From NCBI GenBank assembly GCA_024114885.1, contig CP099427.1:1426001-1490000 (forward strand): 64,000 nt of DNA, in the 5' to 3' direction. Below the pieces are notes generated by a model. The model saw only the letters and a list, made by a program, of their open reading frames with translations, was not told where the DNA came from and did no database searches. Every line of letters begins with the position of its first letter. Position 1 is the stretch's first letter. A program made the position numbers and the translations under genes. Below, one piece after another: positions 43,324 through 54,557 of the stretch. The DNA is from Septoria linicola. Taxonomy: Eukaryota > Ascomycota > Dothideomycetes > Mycosphaerellales > Mycosphaerellaceae.

Positions 43324-45868
43324 TCAAAAGTCCTCATCGCCCATGTCTTCATCATCTTCGCCAGTCTCAATGAACACGAGTCGTGTACCTTCCGCGGCAG
43401 TTTGCCAGACCTGAAGTAGATTGTCAGTATATTTCAGAAAGGCTCATTTGTGTAGAGCGACTTACATCAATCATGGCATACTCGTCGATCGCGGATTCCA
43501 GCTGCTGGGCTGTAAAGCCCTTAGCCAGCACCCGTTCCCGCACCCGCCTCATGTCAAGCTCACCACGACCTTCGCCAGTTGCAGCAGCGCCGCTGTCACG
43601 CATGCCGCAGATAAGGTTGTAGATCTTGGTGCTGGGAGAGTGATCTCCTCTGCGATCTCTATTGTCGTCATATAGACTGGCCTTGCTGACCTCCACTAAT
43701 CGAAGCGACTCATCGACGTCTTCCGTAATGACTTCGTCGGCGAAACGCAGACGCGCCAAGGCTTGCGACAGACGAAGGATACCAAGCAGTGTTCTTGGCG
43801 ATGTGTGCGTGAAGGTCTTCTTGCCAGCCTCGTCGCGCTTCTGCTGTTGTCTGAGGCGCACATACGCGCCAACGAGGTAGTCGGAGACTGCTTTGGGTAC
43901 CACAGGTCGGAATGATCGTGCTCGCGCGACCCACTGCCGCACCTCGTTCGGCGAGAAAATGAGTCCACCACCTTGAGGCTCAGGATGGGCGTTGTGAATG
44001 TGAACATGTGTGACGTGGCGAGCCAACTCTTCGTCGGCATCCCTTGAAGGGGTGTCCAGAAGCAAAAACAGCACATCGAATCTTGACAGAAGAGCAGCTG
44101 GCAAATTGATGTTCTCCACTGGCGAGATACGAGGGTTGTAGCGACCATAAAGCGGATTGGCGGCTGCTAGGATCGACGTTCGAGCGTTCAAGGTCGTGGT
44201 GATGCCTGCCTTGGAGATGGAGATGGTCTGCTGTTCCATGACTTCGTGGATTGCCGTTCGGTCCGAATCGTCCATCTTGTCGAATTCGTCGATGCAGCAA
44301 GTACCATTGTCGGCAAGGACAAGAGCACCTCCTTCCAAAACCATTTCATCCGTGACCGGATCTCTCATGACAGCCGCAGTAAGACCTACACCACTGCTAC
44401 CACGTCCGGTAGTATACACACCACGAGGAGCCACTTTTGTAATGTACTTGAGCAGCTGAGACTTGGCTACACCCGGATCACCCATCAGACACACGTTGAT
44501 GTCACCACGAATGCGCATGCCGTCGCCCATTTCCTTTGTTACGCCGCCAATGAGCTGCAGAAGGAGAGCTTTCTTGACGTCGGCGTGGCCGAAGATTTCT
44601 GGTGCGATAGATCTGCTGAGGTATTCGTACAGCTGTCCTGAGCGTTCAAGTTCAGTCATCCGCTGTATCGTGGTAGGTGCAAGGATCATGTCGTCATATG
44701 CCTTCTTGTGCTGGTGCACGTACTGGGCCTCAAGGTACGTGTCGGTCAAGAGACCAGCCTTGATCGCTTTGAATCCAGTGTAGGGTGTGGGCAAAAAGAT
44801 ACCAGCAATGTCAACCACATCGCCCGGGTTGACAGAGCGCACAAGCTCGCCATGGCAGTGGATGGTAAGCTGTCTTGGGATATGGCCAACAGGTACCTGA
44901 TCTGCCATCTCCTGGATCTTGACTTCTTGGAAGGGTAAAAACTTCGACGCTCTGGTCGAAAGGAATAGTGTACCTTTGGCCTTGTTCTGCTGACAGTCTT
45001 CCGAGGTGCACTCTACTAGAGGAGTGAACTGCTTCGATGTGATAGGCTGGAAGATCTCGTGGCCGCAACGGTCGCAAGAATATGCATTGACTTGCACTGC
45101 AGGCTTGACGTCTGACACGCGTGTGGCGATGCCTCGAATCGTAATCAGGTGTCCAAGATGCACGCCGCGGACCTGCCGCACAGCCAGCGCTTTCGATCCT
45201 TTGTCGCTGCTCGAGCCAGACGGTGTGACTGGCTTGAAGTTCAGCGTGTATCGTCGCGTAAGCTCTGGTGGGAATATTGACTCCGGAATGCCATTCTCAT
45301 CGCTCCCAGCTTCCTGCTGTTGTGCTACTGCTTCATTGCGCTTCGAGCGTTGGCTCATTATGATATCGAGCACGTCGTCCTTGAAGCTAGGCTCTGTCGC
45401 TGGTCGTGGCAAGACCGAGTCTACAGCGCGGGCCAGAATCTCGATGTAGTGGTTTGCGTTCCTCTCGATCGACGAGACAAGATTAAGTGGTGACACCCCC
45501 TCCTCGTCAAGGCTCTTCTCGTACTCGTTCAGATCATTCAGATCTATCAGGACTTGACTCGTCTTTCGATCTGCCACATCTTGAAGCATGTTCATATACT
45601 TCGCTTTCGATCTCGTTCCACGCCGTCTCGTGGTCGCTCCATTGTCTACATCGTCCATAAAGTCGTACTCGTCGCTCGTGCCATCGCCGTCTAGGTGAAG
45701 ATCGTCCAGCGCATCTTCAGCTTCGGTGGAAGATGACTTGAAGTTCTGCAAGAAGTCCTTGAATGCAGCTAGGCCAACTTAGCGCGCGGACTCGCGACTG
45801 TTTATATAGCACGACGAACCTGTCTGTTCCTCGTAGTTCACGATACTTTTGTACTGCAGGAGGGCCAT
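43324..45868 (-). CDS. MCM7: MCM7, replicative helicase subunit
   Basis: Subunit of the MCM2-7 helicase that unwinds DNA at replication forks. Three exons (45868-45820, 45768-43466 and 43410-43324) give 812 aa, a normal size. The spliced N-terminus reads MALLQYKSIVNYEEQ, then AAFKDFLQNF, as in other fungal Mcm7. The zinc finger is present (CDRCGHEIFQ and CTSEDC). The AAA+ core holds Walker A GDPGVAKSQ (near residue 446), Walker B CIDEFDKMDD (near 509) and the arginine finger LLSRFDVLF. The segment DINVCLMGDPGVAKSQLLKY and LNARTSILAAANPLYGRYNP are diagnostic of MCM proteins, and PPELTRRYTLNFKP plus RVSDVKPAVQVNAYSCD of Mcm7. The last exon adds VWQTAAEGTRLVFIETGEDD and an acidic end; without it the protein would end at a weak intron-derived tail. 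ACGCGT elements upstream suggest MBF-type G1/S control. Confidence 0.95.
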
Positions 45869-46855
45869 GATTGCGCGCTGTTGCGCTGTGTCGTGTTCAA
45901 CGCCGTCTAGCTGGCAATGGCACCCTGATTGTTGTACCTGATCTGTCGCGGGATGTGTAAGAATCGGGAAGTGCTAGGTGCGAGAAGCAGTGGACTTTGA
46001 GCTGTTGAGCAAAGGCTGGTTGTTCAGTACGCGACGCGTTATGCTCGCTCCTTCTCATTCTTCGCGCTCAGGCCAATCGGCTCTTTCCTCCTCCGGTTGG
46101 CTTGGCATTTTGGCGCGATAGAAAACTTCGCGCCAGAATCCATCAATCTTCTCTTCCACAAATATTGAACAACGCAAAACAATAACACTGCCGAAAAGCA
46201 TTTTGTTCGAGAGCCCGCCGTGTTCGCACGGTGGAGGCTCCAGGACAACGGAATCGTTGAGCTAGTGGAGAGGAACCTCAGAGGATCTTGGGTGCCGTTG
46301 GCTTCTTTACACCGTGGAGCCGAGGGCAATGATCAACTGGACATCACTTTTTGATATGATCGAACCTGCAGTAGTCGACGTGAGGCTCAGTACCCAGAGT
46401 AACTCTCGCTGATCTGGCTCCGTTGCGGTGCGCGATGGTAGAAACCAGACGCGCACCAAAGATTTCGACTGTGCGATCAGCCTTCCCAATGTTCAGCAAC
46501 CTTCTGCGATCAGGTCAATGTCGTGCTAGATTGGGTGGATTCTTGCGAACGACGCGTTGTACATCAGAAGGATCGCCATGAGAGCTACTCGTGCTCAATG
46601 TGCAACGAACTACTTCCATGATTGGGCTTAGGGTTGCAAGCAGGAAGTGGTGGGATTGGGCATAGATATGGTCTTCCAAGATTGGGTCCTTGTGTGATGG
46701 CCTTCGTGAGCATCCAGAGCGTGGGGATTTGAACAAAGATGTCTGAAAAATCATTTGCTTACTGGTCGTCTTTGTGACTATGTACGTTCAGTCGAAGCTG
46801 TATTGGTAGTCACAGGATTCCTCAATCTAATAATTTCATCTACGTGACGGTTCAA
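45869..46855. promoter_or_regulatory. MCM7 upstream region with two ACGCGT (MCB) elements
   Basis: Nearly 1 kb between the MCM7 start and the PDX3 stop, both on the minus strand. Two ACGCGT hexamers, the MluI cell-cycle box bound by MBF in yeasts, lie at 46034-46039 and 46552-46557, about 170 and 680 bases upstream of the MCM7 ATG. Open frames here have no recognised content. Confidence 0.5.
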
Positions 46856-47599
46856 TCACGGGCTCAACCTCTGCATCTTCCACCCACCCTTACCATCCTT
46901 TACATATTGGAAACGATCATGTAGACGCGAAGGTCTGCCCTGCCAGAATTCCACAGTCTCTGGCTTCACCCGCAACCCACCCCAGAATTCAGGCACGGGA
47001 AACTTCTCCTGATCCTGGAATCTTGCTTCCACATCCTTCACTTGTTGCTCGAGTTCTTCTCGATCCTTCAGCACCGAACTCTGCTGACTTGCCCAGGCGC
47101 CTAGTCGACTTCCGCGAATCCTCGTGTCGTAATAGACTTGTGATTCTTCAGATGTAAGTCGCTCTGCTGTCCCCTCAATGCGGACCTGACGCTCAAGTTC
47201 ATGCCACCAGAATGTCAAAGCGGCATGAGGGTTGGAAGCGATATCAGCGGCTTTTCGAGACGTGCCCCAATTGCTGTATATCACCCAACCTTGATCATCC
47301 ATCTCCTTGAGATAGACCATGCGAGCCGACACCTTTCCGGATGGCAAAGACGCTGTAGAGAGCGTGACGGTCTCTGGCTGTCGCACATTCGATTCGTTGG
47401 CGTGCTTGAACCACATATCGAACTGTGTGAAGGGGTTTGCATCAAGTTGAGACTCCTCCAACGATCCTTTGGTATATTGTTCTGCTTGTAGCGTGCCATT
47501 GGTGCCACCTGGGGCAAATATGTGTTTCTGAGTCGACATTGTTCTGTTCTGACGGATTGCGGTCAAGACTTGGGGACAGATCCGCGACCTCGGAAGCAT
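46856..47599 (-). CDS. PDX3: pyridoxamine 5'-phosphate oxidase
   Basis: An FMN enzyme that oxidises pyridoxine or pyridoxamine 5'-phosphate to pyridoxal 5'-phosphate, the last step of vitamin B6 salvage. It is 247 aa in a single exon. Features: NPFTQFDMWFKHANESNVRQ, then PSGKVSARMVYLKEMDDQGW, VIYSNWGTSRKAADIASNPH and AALTFWWHELERQVRIEGTA in the FMN-binding split barrel; SRLGAWASQQSSVLKDREEL in the middle; and the C-terminal dimerisation motif PEFWGGLRVKPETVEFWQGR followed by SRLHDRF. The N-terminus MLPRSRICPQVLTAIRQNR is basic and could be a weak mitochondrial signal; a second Met (MSTQKH, 47539) would give a cytosolic form. It is divergent from TERT, with 200 bases between the two starts. 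Confidence 0.94.
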   Translation of the reverse strand: MLPRSRICPQVLTAIRQNRTMSTQKHIFAPGGTNGTLQAEQYTKGSLEESQLDANPFTQFDMWFKHANESNVRQPETVTLSTASLPSGKVSARMVYLKEMDDQGWVIYSNWGTSRKAADIASNPHAALTFWWHELERQVRIEGTAERLTSEESQVYYDTRIRGSRLGAWASQQSSVLKDREELEQQVKDVEARFQDQEKFPVPEFWGGLRVKPETVEFWQGRPSRLHDRFQYVKDGKGGWKMQRLSP

Positions 47600-47799
47600 C
47601 TAGCACGCCTTTCAATCTGTTCTTGTACTTGCCCAGAATGACTCCGACACTGGCCGGTATCTCGTGAGGCTCGGCCAGATGATCTCACGACTTCAAGCTT
47701 TGACGCTTTGTTGCTTGGCAGAATGTTGCATGGATTCGCGAACCTGGCGCGTCTCCTCGCTGCGACCACAACAACAACAACGATCATGTATGTATCACC
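47600..47799. promoter_or_regulatory. short divergent promoter, PDX3 and TERT
   Basis: Only 200 bases separate the PDX3 start (minus) from the TERT start (plus), so they must share regulatory sequence. A CAACAACAAC-type tract lies close to the TERT ATG. Confidence 0.5.
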
Positions 47800-50700
47800 A
47801 TGAAAAGGAAGCGCACGAGCAGGACGGCACAAAGCTCGAACAAGAAGCGAAAGACTGATGAGGCGCTCGTCCGGCGCCCGCAGCACGCTTTGCTGCATAA
47901 ATACTATCCCGAAGTCGTGACTCTGCGACAATATCTCGCGTCGCGGTTGCCAAAGAAGCGTCGCAGGAGACTTCAGCAATATGGCCAAGATGCCGATCAA
48001 GAGCATGATCTGCGACTTGCTTGTCTACTTGACCAGACACTCGTTGGCGTCTTTCATCACATCCAGATTGACGACAACAGCTTCGCAGACGATGACATTA
48101 CACTCTTCACACAGCAGGTCTCTGAATGTGACGCCGCACCGTCTCTGACGCCAGGCAGGTTGAAGCAGCCTGAGGTAAGCAGGTCTGTCCAAATATTCTG
48201 TATCTCGCTGCTATTGTATGCCTCTACCCTGTCCAGCGGTGCTGATGTAGTTTAGATCGTCGATTTTGTGATATGGATGCTGTTTAGGAAACAGAACAAC
48301 AATCTGCGGCCACAGCATTTACTGTGTCAGAACTACCAGAAATACGTCAGGCCCAACGACGATGGACCAGGCCCTGATATCGTGCCCTCGATACCGGGAG
48401 TGTACTCCAGCGGACGCCACGACAATGTCGAGACTTTGAAGAGCCATCCCTGGACGGCGGTGCCAGACTTGCTTGGCCGCGGATCCGAACGTATACTGGG
48501 CGATGTTTTCATGGACTGCGGACTGTTCACGCCCATTGGCGACAGTAACAATCTTGTGCAGCTGTGTGGGCAGCCAATGAGCGACCTCCCTGTCCTTTGT
48601 GCCTTCGATCGCCACGACGTAGCTGATGATGCTGCCCTTGACGAATCCGCACCTTCTGAGACCCAGCGTCAGCAGGATCGTCGAAGAGGCTTTGCCGACA
48701 TACGTTTCGCACGGCATCGCATGCTCTATGCCAGACCGAGTCTAAATGCTAAGGGAGCAGTACGCTTTGGCTTGCATCACGTACATGTGCTAAATCGCTT
48801 TCGCGAGGTCGGAGAGCGCGCACAAACCCATCACATCATGAAGTACATATTCCCTTACCAATTCGGCCTACACAATGTGCTGCGCGCGGACCTCGACTCC
48901 CGGGATACATCACAAACCTTCAAAGACTATGCCGTGCGCGAGGCAGAGATCGCCATAGCGGCGCATCGGCAGAAGCAGAAGAACCCTGCTGCGGTGCAAG
49001 AGTCTCGGCATCTACCTGCGCTGCCCAAACGTCTTCGGGTAGACGCCGAGACCCTGGTCCAGCGATTGCGCAAGCGACATAGCAGATGTGCGTACTTTGC
49101 CTTACTCGACCACTACTGTTCCCACCAATCACCAGAAGATGAGGACACTGGGAGTCCTGTACACAACGCTTGCACGATGAGCCAAGTCTCAGCATTCTGT
49201 CGTGCAGTTGTAGTCAAAGTATTTCCTAAGGAGTTCTGGGGCGTAGGCGATGTGGGCGCTATGAATCGGCGGACTGTGCTCACTAACGTAGACCGCTTCG
49301 TACACCTACGCCGTTTCGAGACCTTGAGTCTACACGATGTGCTCCAGAAGATGGCATTGGACATTGCATGGTTAGGGCCGCGGACACAAGCACTTGGTGG
49401 CCGTACCAGCATGTCTGATACGACAAAGCGCCGAGAACTGCTCGCGGAATTGCTCTACTACCTGTTTGACTCGTTCCTCATGCCTCTGATCAGGAGCCAC
49501 TTCCATGTGACAGAGTCGAACGCGCAACGAAATCAGCTCCTCTACTTTCGACACGACGTGTGGAAAGTTCTGTCTGAGCCTGCTATGGCGAACCTCAAGA
49601 CTAGCATGCTCGAAGCATACGAGGCATCGAACTCTGTCAGCACTTTGACCGCTCGACAACTTGGAGTCAGCCATGTGCGTCTGGTGCCGAAGGAGAGCGG
49701 CATGAGACCCATCATCAACCTACGACGACGAGTGCAGAAACTGCAGCATGGCCACGTTGTTCTCGGCAGAAGTATCAATAGTCTACTCACTCCCACGTTC
49801 AGCGTGTTGAATTACGAAAAGAGCAGGAGCAGGAACAGCCTTGGTTCCGCACTATTTTCGGTTGATGATATTTTTCCTCGCCTGCAGTCATATCGCAAGA
49901 TCTTGTCCGAGCAAGGTCTGCTGGGTCAGCGATTGTACTTTGCAAAGGTCGATGTGCAAGCTTGCTTTGACAGCATACCTCAGCAACGTCTGATGCAGCT
50001 GGCACGACGGATCATCGGAGATGACGAATACCAGATCGCCAAATATTCGCGAGCAAAATTGCTCGGCTCACACAGCAGGGAGACGCCTGGCTTCGGCGCA
50101 AAGCCATCCTGGAAATTCATCACCAAAGCAGTTCCTGCTGATGAGATCTTTGACTTCAAAGCTGAGATGAGCAGTGACATTGACGAGGGCCGTAGGCGAG
50201 CAGTGTACATCAACGGCCTCGCTGCTAAGCACGAGAGCCGGGGAGCCATGCTTTCACTGCTGCAAGAGCACATCGAGTCCAACTTGATCCAGATTGGCAA
50301 GCATCTGTACCGCCAGAAGCAGGGCATAACACAAGGCTCGGTGGTCTCCAGTCTGCTCTGCAGCTACTTCTACGCTGACATGGAGCGCAAGGTTCTGGGT
50401 TTCGTGAACGACGGGAAGAGTGTCCTGCTTCGACTCATCGATGACTTCCTTGTCATCAGTACCGAGCGGAGCGTGGCTGAGAAGTTCATGCGCACGATGC
50501 ATGCTGGCATACCAGAGTATGGCGTTGAGGTGAAGCTCGAAAAGAGTAGGGCAAACTTCGAGCTCGAAATAGACGGCAAGGCTATACCAGTGCTGACCAG
50601 TACTGCCTTTCCTTATTGTGGCAACGGCATCAATACAGCCACGCTTGACCTAAGCAAGGACAACGACAGGAAGCGACGAACCAGTAAGCAGATATTTCTT

Positions 50701-51406
50701 CGGCCTGCTCTCCATACGCTGACTTTTCAATACAGACATTGCCGACTCTGTTGCAGTGGAGTACTCCAAGGTACCGGGCCAGACCTTCTACCGCAAGCTA
50801 CAGAAGTGTGACTCTTAAAAACCCCCTCCTCTGCGGCTACTGACAGTTCCGCAGTTCTCTAAAGCTTCAGATGCGAGCCATGCTACTATCCACGTCATAC
50901 AACTCAGTAGACACTGTGTTGTCCAATCTCTACTACACCTTCATCGAAGTCGCCCAAAAGAGCTATCACTACATCAGATCGCTGCCACTGGCTAAACAGC
51001 CGCCCAGCAAGCTTTTCATAAGTATGACTTTGTCTGCGCCCTGCTGGACGTGCAGGCTAATACTGAGCAGGAGCCACCGATGATATGATCAAGCTGGCAT
51101 GTGTTCTCATGAAGCGGCGCATACGCACGAGCAAAGATGTGATGACTTATGAATGCTGTATCACAGCTGCACAGGCACGATGGTGAGTGGGATGTCCCAA
51201 TCGCTGTGGAGTCTGACACTTTCATCGACAATTCATTGACGTCGTATTGCAGGCTCGCATGCACAGCATTTACCGATGTGCTCCGTCGTCGCCAGACTAA
51301 GCATCAAGCTCTGCTCGCATGGCTACATGCACAACTTGCCCTGCCTGCACTACGAGCACAAGAGCGCGTGTTGAGACCAGCCGTGGGAAGATGTGCTCAG
51401 GTTTGA
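47800..51406 (+). CDS. TERT: telomerase reverse transcriptase
   Basis: Catalytic subunit of telomerase. Six exons (47800-48174, 48256-50683, 50736-50805, 50855-51021, 51071-51182 and 51253-51406) give 1101 aa. The N-terminal region reads LLHKYYPEVVTLRQYLASRL. The RNA-binding domain has CRAVVVKVFPKEFWGVGD and FVHLRRFETLSLHDVLQKMA. RT motifs: motif 1/2 (VSHVRLVPKESGMRPIINLR), motif A KVDVQACFDSIP with Asp691, motif B' QGITQGSVVSSLLCSYF, motif C LIDDFLVIS with Asp854 and Asp855, motif D EVKLEKSRANFE and motif E FPYCGNGINTATLDLS. The thumb follows in the last exons (LKLQMRAMLLSTSYNSVDTV, then ATDDMIKLACVLMKRR and ARWLACTAFTDVL). All three catalytic Asp are present. Each splice restores the thumb reading frame as in other fungal TERTs. 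The 3' end lies 58 bases from the convergent thioesterase stop. Confidence 0.94.
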
Positions 51407-51463
51407 AACTGGTTATCGTATGTACTAAAGCGAGGATCAGAGACGCGAGCAGCTCCCTCTGAT

Positions 51464-52857
51464 CTAAATCTTACTCGTCCCCGGCGTCCTCGCCTTAGCA
51501 TTCCTCTCCGCGCTCACAATATAACAAACATGATGACTTAACGCCACAATCTCCTCCAACTCATCCAACACCACAATCTCCAGATCATACCGCCCATTCT
51601 TAATCTGCTTGGCCTGCAACCTGGTAAACAGAAACTTAACGCCACCCTCTGGCAACGCCTTCTTCACATCCAAATTCAGCAAAACAGTCGGATACCAAAA
51701 CGGGATATCCTTCTTCTTGGAATCTCTCAACTTCACTCCAGCTGGAGAGTCGAGAAGTTTGGGATCGTACTGGTCGAAACCGTCCAAGATGTATGACTCG
51801 CAGATTTGCGGAAACATATCAACCAGGTAACCAAGTTTATCATTCGTCCAGTTCTCATCGGGGCCTTTGAGACAGAGCCACTCATCGTAGACATTCTGCG
51901 CGACTTGGCCATTACGCGGGAAAAACGAGCGGATTTTCTGGGTAGCTTTACGGAACTGGCTGTTGGGCCATTCCGTGAGTTCGGTCCACGCTGGGTCGCG
52001 GCCAGCTTCGAGGTCGATCAAGTTGGTGCTTAGCGGTAGGCGCTGGGGACGGGCTTGCCAGTGCGTGTCGAAGGAAACGCCCACTTCTTTTTCGAGGTTG
52101 GAGTTTGTGCAGTAGCTATTTGTTGGCGGGCAATGTCAGAGAGCGAGACTCGGCCATTCTTCTGGTCGGCGTGGGCGAGGAGGTGGGAGAGCATGTCGAA
52201 GTCGACTGTGGAATTGCGACGCGAGTGGGCAGGAGTGGTGTAGGTTGATGTGACAGCGGTCGAGGTGAGGTTGGAGGTGGAAGGAGAGGAAGTGTGTTGG
52301 GAAGTGGAAGACTTACCCAACAACTTCTTCACGCCCGTCTTGAGAGAGCGAGACGTGGACGACTGAGGTTTGCCTTCCCAATTTGACATCGTGAATGACG
52401 AATTTGGCTGGACCTGTCGATGTTCGTCGAAGAAAATCTAAATGTAATGCAAGTGTATGTGGTTGATCTTGCTTGCGAAGAGTGGTTTCAAAGTGTTTCT
52501 TCACGGCTTTCTGGTAGTGGAAAAGTCAGTTCTTATATGTGTCGTTGCACGTGTTGATGTCGTTGAGAGACTTGCTTGTATTGTGCTTGTTACGTAGCCA
52601 CCATGTGGGACTGTCTCCAGCGATTAGCAAGTGATGGGTACGGGCGAAGTAGGCCCGATGAGGCTCCAATGAACGAACTCAAAGATCAGGCAGGGAGTGT
52701 GGAGGGTGGGCGGAGTGGAAGGGAAGAAGATAGGTCGGATCTCAGACGGATCTGCACCAGTTGACTGACCAGTTCCAATGCACCAATCGTCTTGGAAATC
52801 CGCGCTGTAGGTGTGAGAGTCGATCTGTTTCACTGTTGTTGCTCGTTCGAACGCCAT
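51464..52857 (-). CDS. hotdog-fold acyl-CoA thioesterase-like protein
   Basis: Four exons (52857-52770, 52610-52576, 52510-52317 and 52115-51464) give 322 aa. It starts MAFERATTVKQIDSHTYSAD and FQDDWCIG, and the double-hotdog landmarks follow: VPHGGYVTSTIQ, KAVKKHFETTLRKQDQPHTL, LHLDFLRRTSTGPAKFVIHD, RQTSVVHVSLSQDGREEVVG, then GVSFDTHWQARPQRLPLS and NLIDLEAGRDPAWTELTEWP. The second half carries VDMFPQICESYILDGFDQYD and PFWYPTVLLNLDVKKALPEG. The family acts on acyl-CoA or related thioesters; substrate unknown. The intron 52575-52511 appears to use a GC donor (GCAAGT) with a normal CCAG acceptor, the only join that keeps the hotdog frame. The third intron (201 nt) is open in another frame and should not be mistaken for an exon. 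Convergent with TERT, 57 bases apart. Confidence 0.88.
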
Positions 52858-54284
52858 TTTCGCAAAGTCCTGTTGGTCCTCTTTATTCTTCGTCTCTTCA
52901 TTTACCTGCGTTCACGCGGGCCAGCTCGGAGAGGCAGCGCTCGAAGATTAGGTGCAGTGTTGCGATGTCTATATGTATGCTTGTGTAATATGTTCAGTGA
53001 TCTGTTGTTGGTAGTATTGTAAGGTAGCCGAATAGGCCTCGGCATGGCGTTTCACGTTCATCCGCTCGCGCCAAGTCTGGTCTCTCTCACGGAGGCTCAC
53101 ACCACTCCACCTCCGTCTTGATCACACAATCACATCTCCACTACCGGTGTGTTTGCACGATGGAGTAGAAATGGGTCAATCTCCAATGTGACCACGGTTC
53201 TCCAGATGGGGTAATCCCGTGAAGAAGGTACAAAATCACGGGGAGACCAGGGTTGTTTCAGCGAGGTGGGACCGAGAGGTGACGTTCAAAGAGAGATTCT
53301 TTGCAGAGACTCGCAGCCCGCCAGAGCCCGATGTGCTTGTACCCGACGAGAGGACGGAGGCTCAGTCGATGTTCGGGCAGCCACTTGCCGTTGACTCTCG
53401 TGGCTACCCGATCAAGCATTTCACCTGATATGATTGAGACTATGGCGTTTGTGGGTGAGTATCGGCAAGCGGCTGGCCATGCATATGTAGATTATGAATG
53501 CTACACTGTTCAATATATCTCGCTTCTCGCTGATATCAGGTTGTCGTCTTCACGAAGTCAAGCGCGTAGGATAAGTACCGGGAGAGAGGCCGCCAGCGTT
53601 CATCCGATTGATGCTCTGCCCTCTTTCTGCCAACTGACATTCATTGCTTCGAGACTTCCAGCAAATTCATGTATACTGCGCAAGCTTCTAGCCCATGCTG
53701 AACACCGGTTCGCCACCCGTGATTACTCTGCATCTTGCATAGTCCGTGCCTGCCTTTTGTCCTCCTTTCAGTCCGTGACGCCAACATCTTTGCGAGGGTT
53801 CTTTTTGGACGGAAGATTGTTCTTTTCACCCCTACCGCCGTATATGAGCTCTATACCACTGCCACAGTCTTGACTACCTGAGATCGTGGACCTATCTTCT
53901 GACGTGTACTCATACACCTTCTGCACACAGGTCTCAAGCTCTGAAGGCAGAATCTTTGGCGAGCCTGGGCGAGGCAAGCTCCACTAGACATCGACTTGCT
54001 GTAAATTGGAGGCTTCCTCTGGAAAGGCGACTTCCGCCCAAAGGTCTTGGACCCCGTGGTCTTCAGTGCAAAGCCCTTCGACCTGCCCGCCATGCTTGTT
54101 GTCATCGCAAAAGTTCGTGCCATGTGGTTCCCAGGTCGAATACTCCCGACCTCCAGATCCAGAGTCGACGGAGCAATGTGCCCATTTCGCCGCTCCCCCG
54201 GCGGCTCACAGCAAGCTTGATAGGCATTTCTCACCGATTGGGGTAAACAGACCATCGCCATTGTCCCTCTAAGACACAAGAGTT
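52858..54284. other. gene-poor region
   Basis: About 1.4 kb. A 69-codon plus-strand frame (53219-53428) has acceptable codon use but no recognised feature, so I do not call it. Frames on both strands between 53600 and 54280 overlap. Nothing else is seen. Confidence 0.4.
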
Positions 54285-54557
54285 TTATTGGCCGCATTGC
54301 AATTTGAATTCCCGGCCATCGTTGGACAGTCTGTAGCTACCCGACTCAAAGGTGATGTTGCCCAGGCCGACGAAGTCGTGCAAGTGTTCGAGAGAAAAGA
54401 CGGTTGTAAGCTTAACGGCCAGGCAAGGTTGCAGCGCCAACTTTGGCGTCTCGAGAGACGTCTCTTTGTTCACCGCGAACGCAAGATGTGCATCAGGAGT
54501 GGGAATTGCAGTCGCAGAAGTAGCCACGGCTGGGCTGATGGTCTTGAACAGATGCAT
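54285..54557 (-). CDS. possible small protein, function unknown
   Basis: A 90-codon open frame starting MHLFKTISPAVATSATAIPT and ending FKLQCGQ, with even codon use and a middle segment (TTVFSLEHLHDFVGLGNITF) that looks like folded protein. The N-terminus is only weakly hydrophobic, so a signal peptide is doubtful. It has two Cys. No family is recognised. It could be a small secreted or intracellular protein, or a chance frame. Confidence 0.4.
   Translation of the reverse strand: MHLFKTISPAVATSATAIPTPDAHLAFAVNKETSLETPKLALQPCLAVKLTTVFSLEHLHDFVGLGNITFESGSYRLSNDGREFKLQCGQ

Noticed and set aside
52030..52389. 119-codon minus-strand open frame starting MSNWEGKPQ
   Set aside because: Most of it is the third intron of the thioesterase plus out-of-frame exon sequence; the hotdog frame explains the region better.
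53219..53428. 69-codon plus-strand frame starting MKKVQNHGE
   Set aside because: No recognised feature, domain or splice partner; too short to support on codon use alone.
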